Counted from the first letter of the stretch, positions 8,216 to 17,088 are shown. The stretch: 64,000 nt of DNA from Bin87 sp964347975 (GCA_964347975.1 CAYGAY010000001.1:434001-498000), one strand, 5' to 3'. Made by a program: numbers and translations. The notes: generated from the letters alone by a model not told the origin.

Positions 8216-9064
8216 ATGTCAACATTACCTGCATCCGGTTCAAAGCTGGTACGCAGTGGGCTGAGCGCAGTAGCTCTGCTGGCCCTTGGAGCGCTGGCGC
8301 TGGCCTGCGGCGGCGGTTCTGATGCGACTCCGGCTGGGGAGCCGGCGGCCGCCGCTCCCCAGCCGGCCGCTGAACAGCCTACGCCCACGCCGCCGCCCGA
8401 CCCGGCGGCCCTGCTGGCGGAAACGGCAGCCAACGCGCGGACGCTGCAATCAATGCGTTTTGCGGTCACCCACGAAACCGGCAGCATCTTTGTCAGCTCC
8501 GTCAACGCCAAAGCCACCGAAGCCCGCGGCGCCTGGCACGCAGTTCAGGGCGCGGATATTGCCATTGACGCCTATCTGGTTGCCGGCGCAGACGCTGCTC
8601 CGGAGACGGGAACTTACGTGGAACTGAATATGCTGGTGACACCGGACAGCTATTTCATCACCGACCCGCTGTCGGGGGCTTGGACCAAGCGTCGCCTGGA
8701 CAGCCTGGCGGTGCCCATCGACCAGATTGCCGACATTATGGGAGATATGCTGGAAGTGGTTGAGAACCCGGAACTGGCCGGGCAGGAAACGGTGGACGGC
8801 GTGGCAGCCTACCGCATTACCGGACGCGCCCCCTCCACCGTAATGGAGTGGCTGCTGCTCACCGGCGTAGAAGGACAATACGTTGACGTGGAAATCTGGA
8901 CGGATACCGAACAGAAACTGCCGCGCAAGGCCCAGCTGACCGGGCCGATCAGCGAGCACGATGACCCCAACACGGTGCGCCGGATAACGCTGACCGACAT
9001 CAACGAGACGGTCACCATAGAACCTCCCACCGATTTTCTTGACCTCAGCCAAATTCAGCAATAA
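8216..9064 (+). CDS. LppX/LprA/LprF/LprG-type lipoprotein
   Basis: A 282-residue lipoprotein. The signal peptide ends LALGALALACGGG (lipobox ALAC), then comes a Pro/Ala-rich linker (about residues 40-65), then a LolA/LppX-like domain: ARTLQSMRFAVTHETG, VELNMLVTPDSYFITDP, ETVDGVAAYRITG, YVDVEIWTDTEQKLPRKAQL and ITLTDINETVTIEPP. In mycobacteria such domains form a lipid-binding pocket. GGGAG lies 10 nt before the ATG; TTG at 8213 is equally possible. It ends 11 nt before an MFS gene, the arrangement of the lprG-P55 operon, where the lipoprotein and transporter move triacylglycerides. Lipid transport here is inference. Confidence 0.75.
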   Translation: MSTLPASGSKLVRSGLSAVALLALGALALACGGGSDATPAGEPAAAAPQPAAEQPTPTPPPDPAALLAETAANARTLQSMRFAVTHETGSIFVSSVNAKATEARGAWHAVQGADIAIDAYLVAGADAAPETGTYVELNMLVTPDSYFITDPLSGAWTKRRLDSLAVPIDQIADIMGDMLEVVENPELAGQETVDGVAAYRITGRAPSTVMEWLLLTGVEGQYVDVEIWTDTEQKLPRKAQLTGPISEHDDPNTVRRITLTDINETVTIEPPTDFLDLSQIQQ

Positions 9065-9075
9065 AGACCTGTCCA

Positions 9076-10641
9076 GTGCTGAACCGCTTGCAACGCCACG
9101 GTCTTCCGCCCTGGGTGATGGTGGCCGCCATCGCCACGGGAACGTTCATCACTGCCCTGGACCAGACGGTGGTAGTAACGGCGCTGCCGGCGGTAATGGC
9201 CGACCTGAAAATCCAGTTGGCGCGGCTGGAGGCCGTCATCTGGGTAGTTACCGCCTACCTGCTGGGCTACACCGTGGCGATGCCCATGCTGGGACGGCTG
9301 GCCGACGTGTACGGCTACACGCGCATCTACCAGTGCTCTCTGCTGGTATTCTGCGTAGGGACGACGCTGGTCGCGCTGTCGGGGGAATGGGGTTGGCTGA
9401 ACGGCCAGATTGACCCTCTGGATCAGATTGTAATCGCGCGGGTGGTGCAGGCCATCGGCGGCGGCGGGACGGTGCCCATCAGCCTGGCCATTGCGGCGGC
9501 GCTGGTAGCGCCGGAAAAACGGGGGCTGGCCCTGGGCATCGTTGCCGGCGCCGCCGAGGCGGGCAGTATGCTGGGGCCGGCCTACGGCGGCGCAATCATC
9601 GAAATCTGGAGCTGGCGAGGCATCTTCTGGCTCAACGTGCCCCAGGCCGCCGTCATCGCCGCCGCCCTGCTGTTCCTGCCCAACCAGCGGTTCGCCGACG
9701 CCCGCATGGATTATCGGGGCGCAATCGTGCTCACTATCGCGTTGGTGCTGCTCTCGCTGGCGGTAGCCCACGAGGGCCTGTTCCGGCTGTCGTCCTGGAC
9801 GCCCTACTGGCTGCTGGTCGGCTTTCTGGTCAGCACCGGCGCGCTGGTGCTGCTGCAACGGCGGACGATGCAGCCGCTGCTGTCCGGCACGCTGTTCCGG
9901 GCCTGGGCTTTCTTGATGGCTAATATATCCCAACTGCTGGTGGGCATTGCCCTCATCGTCGCCATGGCCGCCATGGTAATCATGGCGAACACGGTGATGG
10001 ACGTGCCGGAGCGTCCGGTGGACTCGCTGACCGCGGCGCTGTGGCTGCTGCGGATGACGGGAACGATTCCCATTTTCTCGGTAATCGGCGGCCTGCTGCT
10101 GCGCTGGATCGACGCCCGCTGGGTGACCATACCGGGGCTGGCGCTGATTGCGGTTGGGATGTTCCAGGTCGGTGGCTGGCCCTTGCTGGGACTGCCCGGC
10201 TGGCAGATTGAAATCAGCGACCCGAAATTGACCATTGACATGGTAATCGCCGGCATAGGGTTCGGGCTGGTCATCGCGCCGCTGATGCACCGGGCGATTC
10301 TGTCGGCGCCGTTGGATTACCGGGCGGTGTCGGCGTCGATGATTGTAGTGGCGCGGATGCTGGGGATGACGCTGGGAATGGCGGCGTTGTCAGCGTGGGG
10401 CGTGAACGAACTGCTAACCATCTTTGATGAAACGGTGGCCCTGCCGGCCGCCGAGCGGCGGGAGATAGTCAGTAACGCCAGCCTGGAGCTCTTTCACAGT
10501 TTCTTCCGCGCCGCCGGCATCATCGCCATTCTGGCTATCGTTCCCGCAACCTTGATGCGCGCCAGCGCGATGGAACGGGCGGAAACGGCGTCGGCATACG
10601 ACACGCCGGCCCCCGGAGCTGCCGGCGGGGATGACTCCTGA
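9076..10641 (+). CDS. DHA2-type (14-TM) major facilitator transporter
   Basis: A 521-residue inner-membrane transporter of the EmrB/QacA (DHA2) group. TM1 carries ALDQTVVVTALPAVMADL and is followed by WVVTAYLLGYTVAMPMLGRLADVYG (motif A). RVVQAIGGGGTVPISLAIAAAL and GAAEAGSMLGPAYGG (antiporter motif C) follow. Length and hydrophobic segments fit 14 helices. It starts at GTG 9076, 11 nt after the LppX/LprG-like stop, so translation may be coupled. Family members export drugs or, for mycobacterial P55 (Rv1410), lipids. The lipoprotein neighbour favours a lipid or envelope substrate, which is inference. Confidence 0.85.
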   Translation: MLNRLQRHGLPPWVMVAAIATGTFITALDQTVVVTALPAVMADLKIQLARLEAVIWVVTAYLLGYTVAMPMLGRLADVYGYTRIYQCSLLVFCVGTTLVALSGEWGWLNGQIDPLDQIVIARVVQAIGGGGTVPISLAIAAALVAPEKRGLALGIVAGAAEAGSMLGPAYGGAIIEIWSWRGIFWLNVPQAAVIAAALLFLPNQRFADARMDYRGAIVLTIALVLLSLAVAHEGLFRLSSWTPYWLLVGFLVSTGALVLLQRRTMQPLLSGTLFRAWAFLMANISQLLVGIALIVAMAAMVIMANTVMDVPERPVDSLTAALWLLRMTGTIPIFSVIGGLLLRWIDARWVTIPGLALIAVGMFQVGGWPLLGLPGWQIEISDPKLTIDMVIAGIGFGLVIAPLMHRAILSAPLDYRAVSASMIVVARMLGMTLGMAALSAWGVNELLTIFDETVALPAAERREIVSNASLELFHSFFRAAGIIAILAIVPATLMRASAMERAETASAYDTPAPGAAGGDDS

Positions 10642-10701
10642 AACCCGCAGCGTGGGTTTAACGCAAAGACGCCAAGGGTTCTGGCTGAAGGACAAGGGGT
10701 T

Positions 10702-11523
10702 ATGGAGTCCAAGCAACTGGGCGCATCCGGCGTGATGATACCGGAAATCGGGTTGGGCACGTGGCGTTACACGGGGGGATCGGAGCCGCTGCGCCGGGGT
10801 ATCGAGCTGGGAGCCAATCTGATTGATACGGCTGAGATGTACCGCACGGAGGGAGCGGTGGGGGAGGCAATCGCCGGGATTCGCGAGAAAGTATTCGTCG
10901 CAACTAAAGTGCTGGGCAGCAACCTGCGCTATGACGACGTGCTCCGAGCCGCCAATCGGAGCCTGATACTCCTTGGTGCGAACAAAATTGATCTCTATCA
11001 AATCCATTGGCCCAACCCGCGAATTCCCATCGCGGAAACGATGCGCGCGATGGACCGATTGGTGTCAGAGGGCATAGTTGACCACGTGGGAGTCAGCAAT
11101 TTTTCCGTAGGCGAAATGCAGGCTGCCCAAGCCGCGATGCCCAATGCGCCCATCGTATCCAACCAGATCCTGTACAACCTGCGTCGTCGCGGCGCCGAGC
11201 GGGATGTCATACCATACTGCCTTCGGCAGGGCGTGACAGTGATTGCCTATTCACCCTTGCATGAGGGCGTCCTGGCCGGCAGCGGCGGGCGCCTGCGTCG
11301 TGCTTTGGGGATGAACCGGGGAAACGAAGCGTTGGAAAGGGTGGCGCGGGAAACCGGCAATTCGGTCGCTCAGATCGCCCTCAACTGGGTGTCAGACCAG
11401 GCTGGAATCGTCGCCATCCCCAAATCCAACAGTGTGCGGCGCACCGAGGATAACTGCGCCGCCTCCGGCTGGCATTTGACGGCAGAGCAACGGCAGTCCC
11501 TGGATCGGGCTTTTCCGGTATGA
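10702..11523 (+). CDS. Aldo/keto reductase
   Basis: A 273-residue NADPH-dependent oxidoreductase with the TIM-barrel aldo/keto reductase fold. Signatures are IPEIGLGTWRYTGG, LIDTAEMYRTEGAVGEAI (catalytic Asp and Tyr), VFVATKVLGSNLRYDDV (Lys), DLYQIHWPNP (His), GVSNFSVGEMQAAQ and VAIPKSNSVRRTEDN (NADPH site), so the tetrad is intact. It starts at ATG 10702 with AGGGG upstream, 60 nt after the MFS gene; a small inverted repeat (AACCC-GGGTT) in the gap may be a weak terminator. Substrate cannot be told from sequence. Confidence 0.9.
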   Translation: MESKQLGASGVMIPEIGLGTWRYTGGSEPLRRGIELGANLIDTAEMYRTEGAVGEAIAGIREKVFVATKVLGSNLRYDDVLRAANRSLILLGANKIDLYQIHWPNPRIPIAETMRAMDRLVSEGIVDHVGVSNFSVGEMQAAQAAMPNAPIVSNQILYNLRRRGAERDVIPYCLRQGVTVIAYSPLHEGVLAGSGGRLRRALGMNRGNEALERVARETGNSVAQIALNWVSDQAGIVAIPKSNSVRRTEDNCAASGWHLTAEQRQSLDRAFPV

Positions 11524-11536
11524 CGATCCGGGTGTC

Positions 11537-12184
11537 TTACAAGCCGAAGCTGCCGACCACCCTCCACTGCAAGTCGGGAGCCCAGCACCCGCCGGACCAG
11601 TCATCGCCGGCGGCATCGGAGGCGAAGCGGGTCAGCGCCAGCCGCCAGGCGCGGGTGATTTGGGAAACTTTCAGCTCGTCCGTGACGGCGCGCGCGAACT
11701 CCAGGGCACTGTCGAAGACCGAGTCGGGCAGATTTGCGTGTGAGAGCAAAGGCATTTGAGGCGGAAAATCCGGGCCGAACACGCGCCTCGGACCACCTAC
11801 TCCGTTGCTGCGTTCCAACAGGTCCGCGACCATGGACTGCAATCGATAAAGGGATTCGTTGACGACCTCCGGGGAAAAGTCCAGCCAGATATTTCCGTCA
11901 GAATCCGTTGGGCGGGTCGTGGTTATGCCGCGGTTGAAAATGGGGAAACGAGGCGACACCCGGCGATAGCGGTCGGCTAGCTGCTCCAACTCCGACGCCA
12001 GCAGGATTTCGGCGTCGGAGGCGTCTGCGCCGTCGAAAGGGAAGTAGTCCGACATCGGCAGGTGAACCATGTGCATTTCGGCGGCCCAGCACGCGTATTG
12101 GCCGCAGATCAACTGCCGCGCCCGGTAGGCCCGGGCGGTAAAATCGGGATCAGTGAGCAAGCTCACGCCGTAACGGATGGACAT
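11537..12184 (-). CDS. Conserved hypothetical, possibly 2H phosphoesterase-like
   Basis: A 215-residue protein I cannot name firmly. The start RYGVSLLTDPDFTARAYRAR and the two His segments AEMHMVHLPMSDYFP (about residue 37) and LLSHANLPDS (about 150) loosely resemble the paired HxT/S motifs of 2H phosphoesterases (LigT / 2'-5' RNA ligase-like), but the second residue after each His is not a clean T or S. Tryptophan-rich C-terminus (DDWSGGCWAPDLQW). Convergent with the aldo/keto reductase, 13 nt apart. A structure prediction would decide; treat the function as unknown. Confidence 0.6.
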   Translation of the reverse strand: MSIRYGVSLLTDPDFTARAYRARQLICGQYACWAAEMHMVHLPMSDYFPFDGADASDAEILLASELEQLADRYRRVSPRFPIFNRGITTTRPTDSDGNIWLDFSPEVVNESLYRLQSMVADLLERSNGVGGPRRVFGPDFPPQMPLLSHANLPDSVFDSALEFARAVTDELKVSQITRAWRLALTRFASDAAGDDWSGGCWAPDLQWRVVGSFGL

Positions 12185-12258
12185 CGTCTGTTTTTCGGAC
12201 CCCTGTCAGGACTTGGGCAACGTGGCAGAGGGTTGCAAAGCCCGGCCCAATGGAGCGA

Positions 12259-12438
12259 TCAAGATGTTGGAGAGGACTCCGCGGCAAGCGCTGCATTCGC
12301 CGCGGTGTTGGCTTTGTAATCCCGGTCGGCAGCGGAGGTTTCCGCTATGGCCTCAGCGAGTGCGCTGCGATGCGCCTCTCCCACCGGAAGGTTCCGGTCA
12401 TCCGTAACTGAGATCCGAATATCGTCAGCGGCAACCAT
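12259..12438 (-). CDS. Small hypothetical protein
   Basis: A 59-residue ORF starting at ATG 12438 with GGAGG 8 nt upstream, the main reason for calling it. The sequence is acidic and Ala-rich (MVAADDIRISVTDDRNLPVG ... SAADRDYKANTAANAALAAE). No recognised domain. It lies just downstream (minus strand) of MITE copy D, which may have altered its promoter region. Confidence 0.4.
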   Translation of the reverse strand: MVAADDIRISVTDDRNLPVGEAHRSALAEAIAETSAADRDYKANTAANAALAAESSPTS

Positions 12439-12542
12439 GACTATTACCTCCGCCGGAGTGGATAGGGGGCGATGGCATAAAACAGTGTCCGGGCCACCGT
12501 AGAGCGGTGGCAATGGTTTGTCAACCCCGGCGCGCTTCTTGT

Positions 12543-12679
12543 CAGGGCCTTTTCAAAGTCGTTGCGAGGAGCGGTGACGTGGCAATCCCGCCGGTACGAA
12601 CCCAGCTTCCGGCACGAGATTGCCACCCCCTTATCAAGTGCGGGGTCGCAATGACAAAAGCGACTTTGAAAAGGCCCTG
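12543..12679. mobile_element. MITE-like element, copy D (distinct termini)
   Basis: A 137-bp element with perfect 19-bp terminal inverted repeats: CAGGGCCTTTTCAAAGTCG at 12543-12561 and its complement at 12661-12679. The flanks GCTTCTTGT (12534-12542) and GTTTCTTGT (12680-12688) match at 8 of 9. Inside, GAGATTGCCACCCCC ... GCGGGGTCGCAATGAC is the palindromic core of copies A and B. It also carries GTTGCGAGGAGCGGTGACGT, the common GTCATTGCGAGGAGCG-type repeat. It fills most of the 318-bp gap between the small ORF and tyrA. No coding capacity. Confidence 0.75.
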
Positions 12680-12756
12680 GTTTCTTGTCGGGCCGTTTTA
12701 CCATCGGCTGCGGATGTTGTACACTACGCACAACCTCGCACTTGACGGATATACCA

Positions 12757-13797
12757 GTGGCGCAAGTTACCGTAATTGGAACCGGACTCATCGGCACCTC
12801 GTTGGGGTTGGCTTTGCGAGGCTCCTCGCTACGCAACCTGACGGTGGTTGGAACCGATGCCGAGTCCACCGCCCGTTCGGGTGCCCAGCGACGCCAAGCC
12901 TTTGACCGGATGGAAGCACGCCTGGGCAATGCCATCGCGGAGGCGGACATCATCGTGCTGGCCACTCCGGTGTTGGCAATGCGCGAACTGATGGAGGGCA
13001 TGGCGTCCTACCTGCCGGAGGGCTGCGTCGTCACCGACGTGGGGAGCACCAAAACCCAGGTGTTGCAATGGGCGGACGAATTGCTGCCCGAATCCGTTGA
13101 CTTCGTCGGCGGGCATCCGATGGCAGGGCGCGAAACGCCTGGTCCCGATAATGCCGACGGCCAACTGTTTGCCGGCAAGCCCTATTGCGTAATACCCAGC
13201 CCCAGGGCGAGCCAACGGGCGGTGGGGGAAATCTCTACCCTGGCCGAAGCGGTGGGAGGGGTCCCGTATTTCATCAGCGTTGACGAACACGATAGCTTCG
13301 TCGCGGCGGTAAGTCATCTGCCCTTTGTCCTGTCCACTGCCCTGGTCGGATGCACCAGCAAGTCAGCCAACTGGACCGACATCGGCCAATTGGCGTCTTC
13401 CGGGTACCGCGACATCACCCGGCTGGCTTCCGGGGATCCCATCATGCACCGGGACATTTGCATCAGCAACGCCCAGCCAATCGTGGCCTGGATCGATGCG
13501 TTTATACGGGAGCTCTACGAATACCGTAAACTGCTGGACACCGACGGCGTTCCCCCCGACACCGATGCCGTCGGTGAAATGTTTGAGGAGGCCCGCCTGG
13601 CTCGCAACAAATGGCTGGCCGGCGAGGTGAACCAGAAGGCGCGGGAAATGGAGCATACACCAGAATACCCGACGTTCAGCCAATCGATGGGGCAAATGTT
13701 CCTCGGAGGTTGGGCTGACCGCGCCCGCCGCATGATGACGGGCGCCCCGCCTAATGATCGCGGCGGCAACGATGGCAACCAGCGGAGCGGTCGCTGA
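12757..13797 (+). CDS. tyrA: Prephenate dehydrogenase
   Basis: A 346-residue NAD(P)-dependent enzyme converting prephenate (or arogenate) to the tyrosine precursor. N-terminal Rossmann motif VTVIGTGLIGTSLGLALR, then IIVLATPVLAMRELM, VVTDVGSTKTQVLQ, GGHPMAGRETPGPDNA (substrate site) and DEHDSFVAAVSHLPFVLSTAL in the helical domain. I choose GTG 12757 (MAQVTVIG...) because the nucleotide-binding strand follows at once; TTG 12742 is an alternative and the longer upstream reading enters repeat DNA. It starts the tyrA-aroA-gmk-lipA run; aroA follows after 29 nt. Confidence 0.92.
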   Translation: MAQVTVIGTGLIGTSLGLALRGSSLRNLTVVGTDAESTARSGAQRRQAFDRMEARLGNAIAEADIIVLATPVLAMRELMEGMASYLPEGCVVTDVGSTKTQVLQWADELLPESVDFVGGHPMAGRETPGPDNADGQLFAGKPYCVIPSPRASQRAVGEISTLAEAVGGVPYFISVDEHDSFVAAVSHLPFVLSTALVGCTSKSANWTDIGQLASSGYRDITRLASGDPIMHRDICISNAQPIVAWIDAFIRELYEYRKLLDTDGVPPDTDAVGEMFEEARLARNKWLAGEVNQKAREMEHTPEYPTFSQSMGQMFLGGWADRARRMMTGAPPNDRGGNDGNQRSGR

Positions 13798-13826
13798 TCC
13801 GGCTCGGGCGGATTGGGAGGAACCAG

Positions 13827-15179
13827 ATGGAGCAAACTGTCCGCAGCCCCGAACGCCTGGTCGGCTCGCTGGCCGTTCCTGGGGACAAATCGGTTTCTCA
13901 TCGATCCTTAATTCTCAACGCCATCGCTCGAGGCGAGGCCACCGTTACGGGGCTTTCCGATGGCGCGGACGTGCGTTCCACAGCGGCTTGCCTCAGGGCC
14001 ATGGGCGTGACCATAGAGCCGCTGCCGGATTCCCTGACTAATCAGCCCGGCAGTTTTCGGATCTCCGGGCCGGGGGCGAGGCTGGACGAGCCCGTGGATA
14101 TGCTGGATGCGGGCAACAGCGGAACCTCCATGCGGCTGCTGGCCGGTCTGCTGGCCGGACAGGACTTTCTTTCGGTGCTTACGGGTGATGGGTCGTTGCG
14201 ATCCCGTCCCATGGGTCGTATCGTTCAACCGCTCCAGCAGATGGGCGCGTCCATCATGGGCCGCAAGGGGAATACCCTTGCGCCGCTGGCGATACGGGGC
14301 GGGAACCTCCGATCCATCGAGTACGACATGCCTGTTGCCAGCGCCCAGGTCAAATCCTGCCTGATGCTGGCCGGCCTTTCCGCCGCCGGCCCGACGGTTT
14401 TGCACCAGCCGGCATTGTCCCGGGACCACACGGAACGCATGATGACTGCCATGGGGGCTCGGGTGGAAAGCGACGGTCTGGCGCTCACCCTCTATCCGAC
14501 GCAACTGGACGCTGTGGACGTGGCGGTGCCCGGAGACATTTCGTCGGCGGCCTTTTGGATGGTGGCCGGCCTGATCCATCCCAACGCCCGGGTTACCATC
14601 ACCGGCGTGGGGCTGAACCCCAGCCGGGCCGGGATCATCGAGGCACTACAGATGATGGGCGCCGGAGACTCGCTGCTTCTGGAAAACGAGCGCGTCGAGG
14701 GCGGCGAACCGGTGGCGGACGTGGTGGCGTCATCTATCCAGGGCTCGGGCGGCAGCCTCAAGGGGATCGACCTGGGCGGAGACATCATCCCGATCATGAT
14801 TGACGAGCTTCCCGTGCTGGCGGTGGCTGCCTGTTTCGCCGAAGGCGTTACCGTTATCCGAGACGCTGCCGAGCTTCGCGTTAAAGAGTCCGACCGCATC
14901 GCCACCACTGTGTCGGAACTGACGCGCCTGGGCGGCGCTATTGAGCCTCGGGAGGACGGCATGGTAATCCAAGGCGTCGGGAAACTGTCCGGAGCAGAGG
15001 TAGAAAGTCACGGCGACCACCGTCTGGCCATGGCCATGGCCGTGGCTGGCCTGGCTGCTTCCGGCACGACGGTAATTCACGGCGCTGAGGATGCGTCGGT
15101 GTCCTACCCCACCTTCTGGGAGCATTTGGCTACCCTGGATTTGGACAGGATCCGGGGCGAGACTGGCGACGGCAGCTAA
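13827..15179 (+). CDS. aroA: 3-phosphoshikimate 1-carboxyvinyltransferase (EPSP synthase)
   Basis: A 450-residue shikimate-pathway enzyme joining phosphoenolpyruvate to shikimate 3-phosphate. Motifs: VPGDKSVSHRSLILNAIA (shikimate-P and PEP site), LDAGNSGTSMRLLAGLLAG, DGSLRSRPMGRIVQPL, VPGDISSAAFWMVAG, ELRVKESDRIATT and ESHGDHRLAMAMAVAGLAA. GGGAGG lies 9 nt upstream. It sits between tyrA and gmk, giving aromatic amino-acid genes together. The LDAGNSGT motif shows the class I/II-type PEP-binding loop, but I did not assign a glyphosate-sensitivity class. Confidence 0.96.
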   Translation: MEQTVRSPERLVGSLAVPGDKSVSHRSLILNAIARGEATVTGLSDGADVRSTAACLRAMGVTIEPLPDSLTNQPGSFRISGPGARLDEPVDMLDAGNSGTSMRLLAGLLAGQDFLSVLTGDGSLRSRPMGRIVQPLQQMGASIMGRKGNTLAPLAIRGGNLRSIEYDMPVASAQVKSCLMLAGLSAAGPTVLHQPALSRDHTERMMTAMGARVESDGLALTLYPTQLDAVDVAVPGDISSAAFWMVAGLIHPNARVTITGVGLNPSRAGIIEALQMMGAGDSLLLENERVEGGEPVADVVASSIQGSGGSLKGIDLGGDIIPIMIDELPVLAVAACFAEGVTVIRDAAELRVKESDRIATTVSELTRLGGAIEPREDGMVIQGVGKLSGAEVESHGDHRLAMAMAVAGLAASGTTVIHGAEDASVSYPTFWEHLATLDLDRIRGETGDGS

Positions 15180-15188
15180 TTCCTGACG

Positions 15189-15818
15189 ATGCCGGTGAAT
15201 ACCGAGTTGCCGCAGGCCAGCCCCGCGCCCCCGTTGTTGGTAGTGATCTCCGGTCCCTCAGCATCAGGCAAGGGTTCCGTGCTGGCCGGGCTGCGGGAAC
15301 TGGATCGTCCATGGCATTTCGCGGTCACGGCAACTACGCGCCCCATGCGGGCCGGAGAGGAAGACGGCAAAGACTACATTTTCCTGGACTCGCAAACCTT
15401 CCTGCGGATGAGGGAGCGGGATGAGCTGCTGGAATCCGCCCAGGTTTATGACCGTTGGTACGGTGTTCCCCGCCAGCAGGTGCGCGATCCCCTGATCGCC
15501 GGCAAGGATGTTATCCTTGAGATAGACGTGCAGGGCGCGGCTACCATACGCCAAATCGCGCCGGAGGCGCTCACCATTTTCGTAATGCCCGGCCGGGTGG
15601 ATGAGCTTCGCCGCCGACTTGCCGGGCGGGGAACCGAAGACGAAAATGAAGTGCAGCGTCGTTTAGACGAAGCATCCGCCGAATTGGCGCGCATCGGTGA
15701 ATTCGATTACCGGGTGGTCAACAGGGATGGAGAGTTGGAAACCGCCGTGCGAGAGGTTGACGCCATCATCGCTGCGGAAAAGTGCCGAGTTGAACCCCGG
15801 TTAGTGCAGTTTCTCTGA
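15189..15818 (+). CDS. gmk: Guanylate kinase
   Basis: A 209-residue enzyme phosphorylating GMP to GDP with ATP. P-loop VISGPSASGKGSVL (the GKG form occurs in this family), GMP-binding TATTRPMRAGEEDGKDYIFL, and the lid region LEIDVQGAATIRQ ... RLAGRGTEDENEVQRRL. It begins 9 nt after the aroA stop and precedes lipA by about 40 nt, so it is likely in the same operon. The first 17 residues (MPVNTELPQASPAPPLL) are a short extension. Confidence 0.95.
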   Translation: MPVNTELPQASPAPPLLVVISGPSASGKGSVLAGLRELDRPWHFAVTATTRPMRAGEEDGKDYIFLDSQTFLRMRERDELLESAQVYDRWYGVPRQQVRDPLIAGKDVILEIDVQGAATIRQIAPEALTIFVMPGRVDELRRRLAGRGTEDENEVQRRLDEASAELARIGEFDYRVVNRDGELETAVREVDAIIAAEKCRVEPRLVQFL

Positions 15819-15860
15819 TTGCTATTGGCAGCGCTGAAAGGCGGGATTCCAGGAGCCGAT

Positions 15861-16742
15861 ATGACCACCACCGAAGCCCCATTGCGTCCTCGTCTGCCGG
15901 ACTGGTTGAAAGTCCGCATGCCGGGCGGTCCCCGCTATATTGAGCTGAAGCAACTCATGCGCGACAGCCAGTTGCATACCGTTTGCGAGGAAGCCCGTTG
16001 TCCCAACATTGGAGAGTGCTGGGAACGTTCGGCGGCCACTTTCATGATCCTGGGCGACATTTGCACCCGCGCCTGCGCCTACTGCGCGGTGACCACAGGG
16101 CGCCCCGGCACGCTGGACGTTGGGGAACCGTTTCGTCTGGCGTCCACTGTCAAGCGGATGGGCTTGAAATACTGCGTAATCACTTCGGTCAACCGTGACG
16201 ACTTGCCCGACGGCGGCGCCGGCATCTTTGCCGCGTGTATTAAACAGGTACGGGCGGCTGTTCCCGGTTGCCGAGTGGAAGTGCTGATACCCGATTTTGA
16301 TGGAAATTGGGATGCGCTGGCGAAAGTGGTCGCCGCCCGACCCCAAGTGCTCAACCACAACATTGAATCGGTGGAACGGGTGTTCCGGCGCGTCCGTCCC
16401 AAGGGCGATTATCGTCAGTCGCTGGAGTTACTGCGGCGGGTCAAGGAATTTGATCCTGATATGCCCACCAAATCAGGCATCATCGTGGGCATGGGAGAGA
16501 CCGCTGACGAGGTGCGCCAGACCATGGCCGACTTGCGCGCGGCAGGTTGCGACCTGCTTACTATCGGTCAGTACCTGCGTCCGTCCATCAAGCACATCCG
16601 CATCGACCGTTTCTACACGCCCGCCGAATTTGACGAATTGCGCCAGGCCGGCGAGGACATGGGCTTCAAACACGTCGCGTCCGGCCCGTTGGTACGCTCC
16701 TCTTATCACGCTGACGAACAGCATGATGCGGCGAGCGCGTAG
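15861..16742 (+). CDS. lipA: Lipoyl synthase
   Basis: A 293-residue radical-SAM enzyme inserting two sulfurs into octanoyl-ACP or the octanoylated lipoyl domain. Both clusters are present: the auxiliary site CEEARCPNIGEC and the radical-SAM site CTRACAYC. The C-terminal VRSSYHAD gives the RSSY motif that ligates the auxiliary cluster. GIIVGMGETADEV and YLRPSIKHIRIDRFYTP are also family-specific. I use ATG 15861 with AGGAG just upstream. No lipB or lipoyl-domain protein is adjacent. Confidence 0.95.
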   Translation: MTTTEAPLRPRLPDWLKVRMPGGPRYIELKQLMRDSQLHTVCEEARCPNIGECWERSAATFMILGDICTRACAYCAVTTGRPGTLDVGEPFRLASTVKRMGLKYCVITSVNRDDLPDGGAGIFAACIKQVRAAVPGCRVEVLIPDFDGNWDALAKVVAARPQVLNHNIESVERVFRRVRPKGDYRQSLELLRRVKEFDPDMPTKSGIIVGMGETADEVRQTMADLRAAGCDLLTIGQYLRPSIKHIRIDRFYTPAEFDELRQAGEDMGFKHVASGPLVRSSYHADEQHDAASA

Positions 16743-16809
16743 TTATCGGACGCAATTTGCGTATGTCGGCTAGGCGGAGCGGTAACAATACCATGCAGGG
16801 ATGCGAAAT

Positions 16810-17088
16810 ATGCTGAAACGCAGCGTTACCTATCAAACACAACGCTATGAAGTAGCGCTCGTCAAGGAGGACGACGGTGGATACTCGGCCAGTGTGGTAG
16901 ACGTCCCCGGCGCTTATTCAGATGGCGATACCGAAGCAGAAGTTTTGGAGAATATCGCTGACGCCATCGCAGATTTGAAGGAGAGCGCCGAAGACGCCGC
17001 CAGCATCCTTTTGGCACATAAACTTGCGGGGAAGCCGAGCGCTGGTGTACCCGCGCCGCCACCCAACGTGGACACCGGGGCGGACTGA
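16810..17088 (+). CDS. HicB-like antitoxin-fold protein, orphan
   Basis: A 92-residue protein with a HicB-type partial RNase-H-like fold: YEVALVKEDDGGYSASVVDVPGAYSDGDTEAEVLENIADAIADL. The C-terminus is Pro/Ala-rich (AGVPAPPPNVDTGAD) in place of a DNA-binding helix-turn-helix or ribbon-helix-helix. No HicA toxin is visible on either side, so it may be a stand-alone regulator or a relic. ATG 16801 is an upstream alternative start. Confidence 0.7.
   Translation: MLKRSVTYQTQRYEVALVKEDDGGYSASVVDVPGAYSDGDTEAEVLENIADAIADLKESAEDAASILLAHKLAGKPSAGVPAPPPNVDTGAD

Noticed and set aside
9055..10290. 411-codon minus-strand frame opposite the MFS gene
   Set aside because: His/Gln-rich antisense composition; the + strand clearly encodes the transporter.
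15240..15290. Guanylate kinase P-loop reading GKGS, not GKS/T
   Set aside because: The GKG form is normal in this enzyme family, so it is not a defect.
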